The notes beneath the pieces were generated by a model. The model made no database searches, had not been told where the DNA came from, and saw nothing but the letters and a program-made list of their open reading frames with translations. A stretch of DNA of 64,000 nucleotides from Mesostigma viride (Eukaryota > Streptophyta > Mesostigmatophyceae > Mesostigmatales > Mesostigmataceae): positions 6,769,038 through 6,833,037 of the forward strand of contig RPFO01000154.1 in assembly GCA_009746045.1 (NCBI GenBank), written 5' to 3'. A program made the translations under genes and the position numbers. This document shows, in pieces, positions 12,607-26,518 of the stretch (the first letter of the stretch is position 1; each line of letters starts with the position of its first letter).

Positions 12607-14846
12607 AAATTGCTTTATTTGGATCGAGAAGTGGCGGATCAGTGCTCAAAACCTTGGATACATTATCTATGTTTCTACCGCGTTCCTCTCTCCGCATGTT
12701 TTGTCACAATGATAGGTTCATATTTGTAGGTGATGGGATTTGTTGGTTGGTTTCGTCGGCATAATAATTGATGGCACCTTATTTCAACTTTTCGATGAGG
12801 TTGGTTTTAACTTGCTTCTGTCACTTGGTAATGTTTGTATAGGTATGCCATGCTTGCGGCTTTTGCGCCGGCCAATAGGAGACCCTTGCACATGTGGGGG
12901 TGGCTTTCATGGTTCCCATCGTGTGCTAGCTATTTTTGGAGAGTTGTGCTCCGAACTGCATTGTTAGCGTTTGTTCTTGATTATTAGCATCTGCAGGAAA
13001 GCCTAGTGATTGCATCACTGCTTTCTATATTGACTAGGATGTAGGACCCTCACGCAATTAGCTCTCACAAGCCTGATAAAAATGCTGGCCATGTCTTCCC
13101 TGGCACTCAAGGATGCGTTTAAATTGTTATTAGTAAGGCTTTAAAAATTTTGCTGGGTTTTGGCAAGATTTCCTTCATTAGATGAGAAAAATATCCCCCT
13201 CTAGTTAATGTATGGTTGGGGCATGATGCAGACGATATTTGTAACTTTCGTGTAATTATTTTTCTGATGAGATTGGCATGGTACTCTGTGGCTTGCCCTT
13301 GCGCATGACACGCAAGTACTTACTTACAGACATGGCCATTGCATCACATACATATACAGTTGAATATTTGTACTATCGAGATTTATTGTGGAAACTTTAT
13401 GCATGTGACTGATACCATGTGTGCTACCGTTGACGATACAAATTCATTACGTAATGTCGCTTGCCATTTTCAATTTATCAGCGCGGCTTCTTAGTCCACC
13501 ATGCAGAGGATCAATGTGTAGTAAAAGTGGAAGGGATCAAGGTGGCCACTTGTCTCGCGTTCTGCCAGCAGGTCCTAAGCTCATGGCCGCACACTGAAGG
13601 ACGTACTGGCAGCTAGCTAGTGTTGGGGATGATAAATATCGTCCATGCAGACGTAACTTCTCATACGTAATAAAAAAATACAATTAAGTACATTAGAGTA
13701 AAGGCACCCACTCTCATATGTAATGTAATGAAAGTGGGTGTTGTGTGGCACTCCACCTTCCAATCAAGAAGAAGACATGCAGGTTTCCACATCAGGCACA
13801 ACTGTTATCACTCTCCATCAGCCGGTTGTCGATGTCGGACACCGTTGTTTAGCGCGCCAACGTGCCAACTCCACCACAGAAGCATATATTGCGCCTCCCT
13901 GTCCAAGCACCAGGTGTACGAGGCCATGCACATGCCGCATGTTACCCGCGTGCACATCTGGACACCACGGTCACGCGATGTAACGATCCCCCTCCTGCTG
14001 CCTGGGCTCATACAACTGCTCGCCATGGTGACCCTGGATGTTGGGGGTACCTGGGAATGACGTAATAGCGGCACGCGCGGGCCAGCATTGCATCGGTAGG
14101 ATCCTGTTGATGTCTATAATACATAACGCGTCGCGATGCAGGCACTCTGTGACCTTGTCCTTGGCCATGGCGATCACTGAGCGCCTGGAAAACAAAGCTG
14201 GGGATAAAAATGAAGAGAAGCATTGGCAGCGATGACGCGGTGTGCAGTGTGGTGCATGGTGACAGGACGGATTAGTGAAAGTGTTTGCACCGATGATGTG
14301 AAGTGCACAGTGTGGTGCACCAGTGATAGGGAGGCCGAGAAGGGCGAGACCTGGCATCTATCACCAGTCAGTCTCGGTGCTGGCGCATGACACGTACCAA
14401 GTCAAGGCAGGCAAGGCACGGCACCCAATCTGGGAAGCTGCAAGGTGATGTGCTTTATCTACACACCCTTGCCAAAAAACAGGCCGTCAACTGGCAAAAT
14501 ATAGGTATAGATGAATAAATAACAGGCATTGCAAAACGGCGCATGCGCCTCAGCGCAATGTCAGGACGCCGGCGCGCGTGGAGCGCTACCATGCATTAAA
14601 TTTATGAGCATGCAGAGTTTTCAGCCGATTTTTCAAGAATCGTATCATACAATTTCGAGAAAAAGGCTAAGATGGCACCGCATAGAAAGGAGCCTCGCAA
14701 ACGTGTTGTTGGTCTGACAGGCCCAATAAAGTACTGCCAACGTCATGCATTTGGTCCAGGGATGCGTAGCAGGTAAATTGTAGAAGCTGCATGGGTTGTG
14801 TACGCTTCAGGTTGTCGTGTGAGCAAGCGCACTGCTCGGATATGAA

Positions 14847-15138
14847 GGGAATAGCCCTCCCTCCCGCATAAGGGAATAGCCCTCCCTCCCGCATAAGGGA
14901 ATAGCCCTCCCTCCCGCATAAGGGAATAGCCCTCCCTCCCGCATAAGGGAATAGCCCTCCCTCCCGCATAAGGGAATAGCCCTCCCTCCCGCATAAGGGA
15001 ATAGCCCTCCCTCCCGCATAAGGGAATAGCCCTCCCTCCCGCATAAGGGCTTGCGGCCCTCCCTCCCGCATAAGGGCTTGTGGCCCTCCCTCCCGCATAA
15101 GGGCTTGTGGCCCTCCCTCCCGCATAAGGGCTTGTGGC
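14847..15138. repeat. 25/27-bp minisatellite
   Basis: Eight 25-bp units (GGGAATAGCCCTCCCTCCCG + CATAA) followed by four 27-bp variants in which GGGAATAGCC becomes GGGCTTG(T/C)GGCC. The sharp switch between variants indicates two rounds of expansion. Confidence 0.95.
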
Positions 15139-15714
15139 TCTGTACGTGAGGATCGTTGCCCGGAGGGGATAGTAGTGGCTGGAGCACGCTTGGTACGCTA
15201 TCTCTGCTGTTGCATTGAAGTTGCGCAACAAGCCAGCAGCTGTGTGTGTTCTGTGGCGTACCTCGTCTAAAGATCAACAGTGACCCGTGGGATTGAAAGC
15301 AAAGCGACGCAATTGAAAAACAAGTTCTGAAATACGGTTGCATGAACACGGTAGCCTGTACACGGTTGCCGATTATTACTTGCAAGCCATCCAAGCAAGG
15401 TCCCAAATTCTGTCGCAACCAGGTTGTCTGCGCGGCGGGTGGGACACACCATCGCACTTTGGCTGTCATGCCCGTAGGTTAGTATCAGCTCATCTTTTTA
15501 CACTGGCGGGGAAAGAGGGCGACGAACAAAAAAGTGTAGGGCCCGACCGGTTATGTTCGTTCGGTAATTGCAAAGCAGATTTGCATTAAATGTCACTGAC
15601 AGAACGATGACCAAACGGGCGCTATTTTTCGCATCTATGGTCCAACAACAAAAGCCTGCATCGACAAATTGTCCAGACTGTGTTTTTAAAAGACAGCTCC
15701 TAAATGCCACCCAT

Positions 15715-15865
15715 GGTGACAGAAGTCAGTAAAAAACGATAGTGATTCGGGACGTGCTGCCCGCAACCGTGCAACTAGAAGCTAGATAGTTATCCATCAC
15801 ATCCCATTTCCATCACACTGAGGACTTGTGCTCACGTGACGCAGTCTACTAACAAATTCATTAGT
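15715..15865 (+). mobile_element. 5'-truncated LINE 3' end with target duplication
   Basis: The 151-bp segment reads GATTCGGGACGTGCTGCCCG, then GTGCAACTAGAAGCTAGATAG, then CACTGAGGACTTGTGCTCACGTGACGCAGTC, the same order as LINE 3' ends at 37.6-37.75 kb. TGCCACCCATG lies at both edges (15704-15714 and 15866-15876), the direct repeat expected of target-primed insertion. Confidence 0.75.
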
Positions 15866-16000
15866 GCCACCCATGCAGGACAGGCTACCTGTCCGGCACC
15901 AAGGTGACCATATGAATAATAACCACACAGCCATTGCAGCGGTTGACGCTCACCTCGTTGGTTGCAGCGGCAGTTGCCAGTGACACCAGCTGGCGCACTC

Positions 16001-19000
16001 CTACCGCACCGGGGTGCTTGGAATCTCCAGCAACCGCACAACCTCCAGGCGCCCCGTTTCCCTGGCCGCGTCAAGCGCCGTTTTGCCATCCTGTACGGAA
16101 CCAAGGTGCGGGCAGAGAGGTGCAGGCAAAAGCCAGCAAGATTGCGGTCGGCCATCAGTACCCATTGCCAGAAGATGCCCAAAGCCTGTACAATTTTTCT
16201 TGTACCCCAGATGCACCCATGCAGTTGAGTTACAGGCGCAACAGCAACACCCACACACTCGTGAACACCAGCTCTTAATTGCACTGCTAAAGGATTCCCT
16301 CTCGTCATCAAGGCCAAAAGCCCGTACCGCAAACTCCCGGAGGCTCTTGTGCCAGCAGCAGCGTGCCACCTGTCCTGAGCAAGCACCTCGACACAACAAC
16401 TAACTGTCGTCAAAGCGTTGAGTATGATGTTATCTCTGAGAATACTTAACATAGGAACACCTACATTTGGAACATGGTAACAAACACTACAGCTGAGCGC
16501 AGGCACTGGCGATGAGTGCGCTGCCGCCTGCAAAGACTTTCCAGCACATCACTATAGTGAGAAGCTACAGCCTCACACACACGCACATCATTCGTGGCGT
16601 TGGCATCGGCTCCATTCTCGATGAGGAGCCGGGCGATGTCAAGATAGCCAAAGCGTGCCGCCCACATCAGCGGTGTATCCCCCTCCTGCGCACATCCATT
16701 ATTAAACACGCGAACCACCGCATTGTCAACAAAACCCATGCAAGCAACTACCCAGGTTCACAGGGTCGCGCTCTGGCCATGCCGCGGTGAGCCAGTCAGT
16801 CCTTGCAGTCGAGAACAAACTTGACAAAATGCACAAGTTGCCCTAAGTTGTTATCACTTACCTTATCTGAACATGCAAAAGGACTAACACTTACCGTGGA
16901 TATGGGCATGCAAAGGCCTTTGTGCACCTGCAAGACCAGGTTTCTGTCAATCCACACTAAAGATAGAATATACAACAAAGATGCCTCCTACACTCCGTGG
17001 ATCGTGTCAGGCCAACTCATCAAAGAGGGAGACATGAGCCACAGTAGCCCATGCACAAGGGCATGACCTCCTGACAAGCTAAACAGATAAGCCTGCTTTG
17101 TATAAGGAAGCCTCCAACACATAACGTGGCCTCACAAACATAGTGCACAGGGGAAAGACCTCTACCGAACCAACCACTGGTACATGCTTGGTATAACCAA
17201 GCTCCCACATAATATGCGGCCGCACAAAATCACACACAGCACAAGGTCCATCCACAGACTGCCAATTCCTCGGCCACTTGCTCAACACAGCATGGGTTGT
17301 CACGCCAAGAAGTGGTCGCCAAACCTCACCTACAGCCAATGCGGGCAAAAGCGGGCCAGCCCACTTACATCCGCTGACACAAGCACTGGAATCTGGTTAG
17401 AGCTCATCACCTCATTCTCAGGAATAAGCAGGGAGTTTACATAGCAAGCTAGAGCGCCGCGGTGCTTCAGCTCAACATGCTGCGTGCTGAAGTGGATATT
17501 CAATGCGCAAGCATGCTGGCAAGGTCAGCTGGTGATTGCTCCATGTTGACCAGGCAAGCTCATGCAGAGCACTAATATTGTCTGCATGGCGTTCCAAGCC
17601 AATTATGGCTTCTGCCGATGGAAAGAAGGCTGACCTTGATAGGGCTGGCATGTGCACCAGCCCGCCTAAGGCTGATCGATGGAAGCCACTATTGCACCGA
17701 AGTCTATCGAAAACTGCACTCCAGCCTTTTATACGCACGTTTTCCTTGGCGTTGACATCTGCGCCTTTCTGAACGAGGAGCTCAACGATGTCCAGGCGAC
17801 CGCTGAATGCCGCGGACACCAGCGGCGTCCTACCCTTCTGCGCGCACCAAGACATAGATAATATCATGACATGGCAACCCAGAACAACGAAACAGTAATA
17901 ACATTACGCCACGCGGCTATCTAAGTCAGAAGGGCTTTGACCTGGTCATGCTGCGGTCAGCCGGGAAGTCACAGACCTGCAGTGAAGACCCTGGACTAAC
18001 GTTGGTCGCCAGGGGGAGCGTGACTGATACAGCATGCTTAACGGCAATGGTAAACTTCCACTTCCTTGCTCACCCCGCTGCGGCTGCCTGTCCGTGATAG
18101 CTCCCAGCTAAAATACAGCAAGTCAAGCCATAATGGTACGGAATCGCAGCAGCGTTAGAGATGACCCCGATTCCAGCAGCGGACCGCGCCTGCACTTCAT
18201 GGACAGGCCATGTGGGCTTGTCCATAAACACTACTGCACACATGTACAAGCCGTGTACAAAGCCCATGCATGGCCGTACATAGACTGCCCCCCCCCAACA
18301 CTCCTGTGTTTTGAGAAGAAAAGGAGGCAGAAGGAGACAAGGAAACACGAGGGCATAAGGGGGTAATCTCTTGTACTAAAGAGAGGAACACGGGAGTCAG
18401 AAGGGGGCTAGGAATAGAGGGGCAGAGGAATGTTATCTATTGTACTTGTTAGAGAACAAGGCAGGCAGGGGAAGAACAAGAAATAGAACAAAAGAGGAGT
18501 GCACAGCACATGGTCCACATATGGCCTATTCCTCCACCACTTGCTCATCACAGCCTGGTTGACCATGCCCAGAAGCTGTTGCAGAAAACAAACCAAGACC
18601 AGGATAACATGTGCAACAGCGGGCCGACCGGCACGTCCGCTGACAGAAGCTCCGAAATCTCTCCACCCCTTACACCCTCACTTGCAAAGGTAAGCCACAG
18701 TTGAAGAAGAGCGCTGCGATGCTTTAGCTCACCACCCTGCTCTGCTGGCATCGAAGAGCAGAAGTGGACACGCGTGCAGGCAAAGCTGAGTACGGATGCA
18801 AGTATGACCACAGATACCCACGGCCATAAACAGCCGGTTGTCTCTTTGATAAACAGTAGATGGCTGCCCACATTGCCCACTGATGGCTTCTGCTGATGGA
18901 AGTGGGCTGGCAATGTCGAAAGCTCGCATGACTTGCATCAGCCCACACTATGCCGGTGAAACAAAGTGTTAGTAAGACTGTTTAGAAACTAAACTTCTGG

Positions 19001-22000
19001 CCTTTTACACGCACAGTTTCCTTGGCGCTGACTTCCGCGCCTTTCTCGATGAGGAGCCGAACGATGTCGAGGCGCCCTCTGCTCGCAGCGCTCATCAGCG
19101 GGGTCCACCCGTGCTGCGCTCGTTAACGTAGAAAGTTTTGTGACGTCCTCACTCAGAAAGTCAAGTTAATGATTGCAGAGGGACACAGGGCTATCTGTTT
19201 TAGGGAGTTGGAAATATCTTGACGTGGCCACGCTGCGGTCAGCCGGTTAGGCGCAGACAGCTGAGGACCCTGGTGGACAAGTATTGCATGCCGAAAAGAA
19301 GTTCGACTTTATCCATGCAGAAAAGTGGACGGCACACAAACCACGTATTGCCTAGTCCTCGTCCACTTGCTCAACACAGCCGGGTTGGTCATGCCAAGAA
19401 GTGGTTGCCTCAGACAAAACCGGGACCGGGGCGCTGCGGTACTTCGACTTAGCAAAGGTTAGCCCTGGTTGAACAAGAGCGCTGCGGTACTTCGACTTAG
19501 CAAAGGTTAGCCCCGGTTGAACAAGAGCGCTGCGGTACGTCGACTTAGCAAAGGTTAGCCCCGGTTGAACAAGAGCCCTGCGGTACTTCGACTTAGCAAA
19601 GGTTAGCCCCGGTTGAACAAGAGCGCTGCGGTACGTCGACTTAGCAAAGGTTAGCCCCGGTTGAACAATAGCGCCGCTGTACCTCTGCTCGAAACATTCT
19701 CCTTGCTGGTGAAGGACATGAAAGCGCAAGCCTGCAGGCAAGTGGCAAATGCCCAACGGACCACACAACCGATCTCGCGGGAGCCAATACTTGGCGTTCC
19801 ACAGCGTCCACTGATGGCTACTGGCAGCCGAGGAATGATGAATGGCTGACCTAGCTTTTCAAGGCTGAGCCCATCAACCCTCCGTAAGGCTAGTGGAAAC
19901 CACTCTTCTACCAACCAAACTCAAGAAACTCAAGACCTGAAATAACTCAAGTCTGGCCTTTACACGCACCGTGTTCCTGGCGTTGACATCTGCGCATTTC
20001 TCAATGAGGAGCTGAGCGATGTCGAGGTGGCCTTGCAATGCCGCGCGCATCAGCGGTGTCCTCCCAATCTGTGCGCAACAGCACAGACATTTCCACTTAA
20101 CACCACCCTGAGGGAAGAAAAGACAATAATTAAAGAAAGCCACGTGGCTATCAACGTTCGAGAGGGACTTGACCTGGCAACGCTGTGGTCAGTTGGTTGA
20201 GCACAGGCAACTGAAGCCTTTAGACCATCACAGCTTGCCAGAAGGAGGTTTGACTTGTCCGCGATGCTGTGATGTGGCTGAGCCAGGAGTTCCCACAGTC
20301 AATGGCTGCTGCTGTGAGTGCCATCTGCTGGCAAAGACTGGCAGTAAATTAAGTGCAGGCGGTAAATGTTAGCATGATGGACCTTGCATCCTTGCAACCG
20401 TAGAAAGGGCCCCAACCATCCAGCAAAGGGCTGCACCTGCGTCCCTAGAACTGGGCAAAGAAGCCCCTTTGCATGTGCCTCAGGAAGAAGAATCACGGGC
20501 ATGACAAGCGGGCACTAGGAGTGCATGCAAAAACATGCATTTTCAAAAAATGAAGGAGTCAGGAAACAAATGAGGTGCAGAAATAAAAGACGTCAGCCAG
20601 ATGGTGCTGTCCCACGTATTGCCTACCAGGACAGTTAGTCAACACAGCAAGACTGGAAATGCCAGCAAAAAGGACAACGGCTCAGCCCTAAAACCATGAA
20701 CAAATACAGGCTCCCAAATGCCACGGCAACCAAGGGTTCTACTGCATGACCTATAATTATGTATGAGCAAAGGTAAGCAGAACAACGCGCGCTTGCTGAG
20801 AAACAAGGCCACATGCTGGCAGAACCCGATGATGCATGCTCCATCCAGCATACACGGGTTTGCATCATCAAGGTGCACATCCAGCCAACAGCAAACCGAT
20901 GATGTGCTGCACATGTCATCACTTGACCGCGCAGGGCTGCGAACATGCCCCAAGAAGAACACAGCAGATCCACTGAGTATTGGCCATTTCAATGAGATTT
21001 GTGCACACCTTGCCACTGGCGTTGACGTCAGCGCCGATCTCCGTGAGCTGTTTAACGGTCATCAGGTCACCTGCTTCAGCCGCCTTGATCAACGGCGTGT
21101 CTCCATCCTGCACACAGTAGTGCCAAGACATATTATTTACACCAAACCGTAATTCAGCAGCTGCGGTAGCAGTATCCCATGCATGTTACTTATGACCATC
21201 GCGTGTTCGCACGAAATCGCATCTTAAGTACAGTACAACCTGCCCAAACATGGTAATTTAGGGGAAGACAAGCAGGATTGCAAGGCAGAGAAGGGTCTTT
21301 AAACTACTAGATCTACAACGCCTTGATACATGTACAAGGGCCTTCATACATGTACAAGGGCCTTTATACATGCAAAAGGGATGTGCGTGGTGCGGGCGTT
21401 GGAAAATAATCCCACATTCCCCCTACCTGTGTGTCCTCACGCCTCTCCTGTTCTTCTAATGTGTCACAGTCATGCAGCGACCCTACTTCTAGATAAGCGG
21501 TGAGGTGTCCACCCCACGATGCCAACTGCATGTATGGATGCACGCCTAAACGAGGATAGGTACAGGCACTCTCGATGCGACCAATCCTTGAGACCAGAAT
21601 TTATTTCAAATCTATAATCATCCATGGGTCGTTGATCCTTTCAACGTAGAGTAAGACAAACCATCGGTCCTATTATCATTCGCACACTGCCCCCCCAAAA
21701 AACAAAAGAAAAAAGAAAAAGAAAACACTCCCAGTGATTAAAATGCAGGGCCATTTTCCAAAAGAAAGTCTGCTCACCCCATCCCTCGTCTCCGAATACT
21801 TCTTCAGCAACCCCCGCATTCGCAGCAACTCCCATTCCAGCTCCGCAGCCCTGGCTTGGGCGCGCTGGACCTGTTCTGCCGCTGCACGCGATGCCTTTGA
21901 AGGGAGTTGGGCAAGGCCAAGAGAGGACAAAACCTTTCCCAAATAAGCCCACATATAAACGCGGCCCTATGGAATTAGTTGGGTAGGATGTCCACAGGGC

Positions 22001-24290
22001 AGGGCCGTTCCAAGTCAACCACATCCACACAGCATAGTGCGCCAAGTGCTATTCCACACTTCGTGCGGACAATGAAGGGCCAGGGATGAACAAACCAACC
22101 AAGGGTAATTCGTCATCCTTCCCGTTCGAATCGACACCCTTTGCTTGACCAAAGCCAAAAGGCAAGCTCATCAAGGACGAATCATCAAAGCCCGCATGTC
22201 ACAAGCACACGTATGTCCCCCGCAATGTCCAACGTGGCAAAGAATGGCGCAGCTTATGTAAAAATGTGTAGTTGCATGGGCTACAAAAGTGGCAAGATCT
22301 TGTGAGTGTCTGATCGTGGGGCGAAGACTACTACTGCAGGGGCGTTCACTGTGTAACACCTTTGTTGGGAATCGTTATAATTCGTGCGTGCCTGATATTC
22401 AAGGCGTACCCTGGTTTATATTACCCGGCATGGCGCACTAGGTGCTAGAAATGAAAGTACAAAAATAGGAGGTTGTATGTAAAAAACAACTAGGTGGTGG
22501 GCACTTTGAAGTAGGTGGCATGGACGTGGTACCTGGTGGTACGTGCGTGCTAGGTAGTCGTTACTCATGTGAGATATATGCCCCAGGATAGCCTGATGCC
22601 TCGAGGAAAGCAGAGGTGCACCCAGCGTTATCTCATGGGCTTACGAGAGCAATTGTTATGCATGGCGTGGGGGGACACCATGACCAATAACAGCTAGCGC
22701 TGGCAACTAGACACTTACTAAGAAATCACCTAGCCTAAAGCCTGACGGCACGCCACCTTTTGTAAACCGATGACGCCTAACTGCAACAGCCAACCATCCG
22801 TGCTCTTGAGAGAAGTTGGTACCTCTCCAAATGCCTCTTTGACGCCTCTTACAAATCTCTGTTTCATGCCGTCCAAGGCCTGCAGTTTCGCGCGGAGATT
22901 GGCAGCTGCACATGAGTTTGCGCCGCTACCTAGGAGCAAGAAAAGACTTCCCCATGCAGCCATGCAGCCCCGCCCCCCCCTCCCCCCCCCTTACGAACTC
23001 TCTGCATGTTACCACGTCAGAGATTCCCCACAATAATGCCACATGCCGCTCAATGCCCAGCTGTACTTTGATGGCTTTTCAGGGTATATTTCGCCTGCTC
23101 ACCTCCGCCCCCCTTCCCTCCTGCGCCCTCAGCGCCCCTCGCGTCTCCTCCAGCTGCCGCTGCAGGTCTGCGTTGGCAGATTGGGCCTCCTCCCACCTCT
23201 CCTCCCGCTGCCGAACTAATTCTTGAGTTTCCTGTAACCGGCGCTGCAGGTCTGCATGAATGGTTTCGGCCTCCTCCCTCTTCCCAGTCACCTCCCTCGC
23301 CACCCCTGCGCTGGCCTCCTTCTCCGCCAGATACTTGGGACCCCGCAGCGCCTGTGCCTTCCAGAACGCTGCCTGCTTCTTCCAGTGAGAGACCTCGGCC
23401 CCCATGTCTGATGCACCCGCGTTGCTGGAGCACCCGTTCAGCGTCCCCTCTCCTCCCTGCTTGTTTGGTCGCTGCGATGCCTGCGCTTGTCCCAGCTGTT
23501 GGGACATTTCCTGTGAAGCCTCCTTACTTGTTTGCTCGACGTGCTTCGTCAGCTGGTGGCTGAGCTCCGCAAATCTCTGCTCAATGACCGCAATAAACTT
23601 CTCCAGCTTGCCGCTGAGGCCAGCAACCATCCATTCCGGCAACTGTTCTGAATCTATTAATTGCGGTGCACTTGCCGGCGTCCAAGATTTTTCCTGTCAT
23701 TGGGTGCGTCGGAGGCAACAGAGAAACCAATTTTTACCATGCGGGAGCAGGCAGGCAGGCGGCGTCAACAACAAGCATTAGCCATCCACACATGCGAGCA
23801 GCTCATTGCCTTGATGCGCGTGCAAGCAAGGAAATGTGCCCAGAAGACAGGGGCACGGCCATATAGGCAACCAGATGGGGAAGTTGCTTACATGGTTCTA
23901 CACAATGAGACCCTTGCCAAATAAGAAACCATAGTTCGACATGAATAGAGCTGCTGGGAAGTTTCAGTGGACCATCTTGTCCTTCTAGCTAACCAACAGG
24001 TACTGGCTGTAAGAAAGCGAGCCCAGACATTACCCGTACGCATGCTAATCTGGTAGCTTCTGAGATGATTGCAATGCAATCAAGACCCTAGCGGCCTCGG
24101 TTCCCACCCTTCATACGGCATTGCATAGGAACGTGAGAAAAACGTTGCGCGAAACGCCGCGTTCTAAACGTACCTCTTTCGTAGAGTGGCGCGCCGCGGC
24201 AGTGCTCGCGCATGACGGTGCCTCGCTGGCATGAGGCATGGATGCAGAACCACCGTCTTGCAAATCGCCTTGAGCTGAAGATTCTACCAT
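16001..24290 (-). CDS. coiled-coil plus ankyrin-repeat protein, multi-exon
   Basis: Exons by GT-AG and phase: 24290-24174 (ATG start, MVESSAQGDL), 23693-23103 (197 aa, long coiled coil), about 22920-22823 (LRAKLQALDGMKQRF), 21894-21778 (39 aa coiled coil), then 21107-21009, 20068-19970, 19113-19015, 17837-17739 and 16685-16587, each exactly 99 bp and one ankyrin repeat (for example GRTPLMRAALQGHLDIAQLL), and 16090-16001 (half repeat, stop). Nearly all junctions are phase 0, so single repeats can be added or lost without breaking frame. Ankyrin repeats and coiled coils mediate protein binding; the partner is unknown. The acceptor of exon 3 is unresolved: the AG at 22907-22906 gives 83 bp, out of phase. 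A paralogue runs the other way from 26.5 kb, suggesting a shared promoter region at 24.3-26.5 kb. Confidence 0.75.
19431..19670. repeat. 48-bp minisatellite, five copies
   Basis: Five 48-bp units containing GCGCTGCGGTACTTCGACTT and AGGTTAGCCCCGGTTGAACA, in an intron of the minus-strand ankyrin gene. Parts of the unit recur singly in neighbouring introns (for example 18685-18735), so the unit derives from a dispersed intronic sequence. Confidence 0.9.
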
Positions 24291-26518
24291 AGCTACCTGA
24301 CTAGTGGGTTATTGTTGATACCGCTAAGAAATGGCGGAGAACTAAGCAGCAGAAGGAAAACACTCTGAACTCAGCGCAAGGCAAGGCAAGGCAAACTACG
24401 ATGCCATAGAAAGATATCTCGGTAACGGGCAATGCAGCGCTGGGGGCAACACTGAGCGAGTTCCATGCATTATAAACCCTAGCACCTGTCAGATACTCGG
24501 AACGGGAGAGCGTAGGAATGGGCGTCATGTTCGCGTGCGTGTGGATGTGACATGAGCACGTCGCGAGCTTGTTCGTAAGTATTACATGTCATAATTATCT
24601 TCGCCAGGCTGCGAAAGACTGGGAAGTTACGTATGCATAATTCATTTGTGCCACTGGGCACTGGGCAGTGGGCAACCAATAGTTGAATAGAACAATTAGG
24701 CCTCAATCTGTCTCATTACTCATACAGTAGTTAGGTGTTGTTGGATAACTCCGTAATGAATGACCCGGTAGAAAAGCTGGTCGAGACTCGTCAGTATTCA
24801 GGTCCATGATGCATGAAGTGTCATGATGACTGACGTTACATATTGCCTGACGGCTGACAATGACATGACACATGCGGGTACTGTTGTACGGATGGACAAC
24901 AGGGTTGTTGTGACGATTCCCGCCACGCAAAATCCGACTATAACTCCTTCCTCCTTGGTGCGGCAGCATAATAATGTACAATGATAAACTGATCATGAAG
25001 TGAAAGCGGGTGATAACTGATAAGTGATAACTGTACAAAAATAATTAGCTACTGGCACGCTACGCGCCAAAAGCATGTTGAACCGTGGGGGAAAGATCAA
25101 GATGCAACGTCACAACATATCACCGTGCCAGGTTTGAGATTGGATGTTTCTCGTGTTTCCCCAGGCGAAAACGCGAAAACGAAATGCTACGTGAGATGAT
25201 TCCACTTCAAGCGACAGCCATAACGACGTTCTGCACGGAAGCTGATTCGTAAATCTACTTAGTTTATACATAGAGAGAGATGCTTGCCAGCTTTCGGCCG
25301 CAGGCATATTAATGCCCCTCGTTCCCATACTTAGTAGAGAATGCCAGGGTTGACAGTTGCGAGATTGGCCGGTGTCGCAACCCATGGCCGCCAGCTGCTG
25401 CAGCGCAGGAAATATTCTGTAAGTGAAATCGCTTTCCCCCGAGTTTCGTTGTTGAGCCTGGGCTTGGGCTTGCTTTAGTTACAGCATCACGTGCTGATGG
25501 CATTGCCGGAGGCTAGCGCCTGAGTATTTGCCCGCACCATTTTAAGCCCAAGCCCGAGCAAGGCATTATAATTAACTTGGCCGGCTTGGCGCAATATTTC
25601 AAACTAATCCAACAACTCTCCGTTATCGTCATTGTTTCAGGTTTGGTCTATTCGCTAAGCTTACTTCAGATGTCAGGGTTTTGTGCTACATACGTTAATG
25701 CTGGTCGTAACTAGAAGCCGAAGCATCTGCTTCCGTTTTTACTCTTTGATTTTTCATTGCACCTATGCTGCGGTGGGCTGGAAAAATCTTCTCCTCTAAG
25801 ACTAGTGGTATCTAGACCTAAACTAGTGGTATATACCGTGGTACAAATTATCTAGACCTATCTAGTGACATAATAGAGGTGGGCCGCCCGGCAGGAAACG
25901 CTGTTTCTACCACAATTTCATGCCATGTCACACGCGATCCACCCACGGTCTGGCAGGTCGTATGGAACATGACTCCCTGCCAGTGTTCTTTGCGGATAAT
26001 CGACCTCCAAATGATAGGTATACACCTAGTAGGTTCCCATGGATGGTCCCACGCAGCGCATGTCTCTCCTGAGCCTAGCACGTAACGACAGCAACGATGT
26101 GTATATCGTGCCACGGAATATCGGCGCTAAAGCCTGCCTTGAGACTGATATCGATTTGCAGAGGTCCCCACATGTCACAGTCTGCTTGTCAGCCTGTGCT
26201 TATTTCATGCACTTACAGCCACCAGCGACAGCACAGTAGTTCTGCTTCTAAGAGTCTCCCTTAGAAACTCTACTTCTTTCTAGAAAATCCCTTTGTCATG
26301 TCCACATCTGCATGTATACGTATATTCTGAGCATCTACAGTCGCTATCGTCAGAGAATTCACCAGGCATAGTAATTTGCACAGCCTTTACCCTGCAAATG
26401 TTCCTGTTTTTCTTTTTCTATGTGTTGCTAAGCAGCGTAGGTAAGTCCTTGCCTTTTCTATTCCATCCATGTTGATGCATGTCATGTGCATTTGCTGCTG
26501 AACGACCCCGCTCATCAG
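24291..26518. promoter_or_regulatory. intergenic region between divergent ankyrin genes
   Basis: The minus-strand gene starts at 24290 and the first recognised exon of the plus-strand gene starts at 26519. I saw no conserved promoter motif and could not place the plus gene's first exon, which should be here. The region contains short repeats such as ACTAGTGGTATCTAGACCTA around 25.8 kb. Its role as a bidirectional promoter is inferred from arrangement only. Confidence 0.3.

Noticed and set aside
15962-16403. Plus-strand ORFs over the last ankyrin exon
   Set aside because: No domain; the minus strand carries a phase-consistent ankyrin exon with acceptor and stop.
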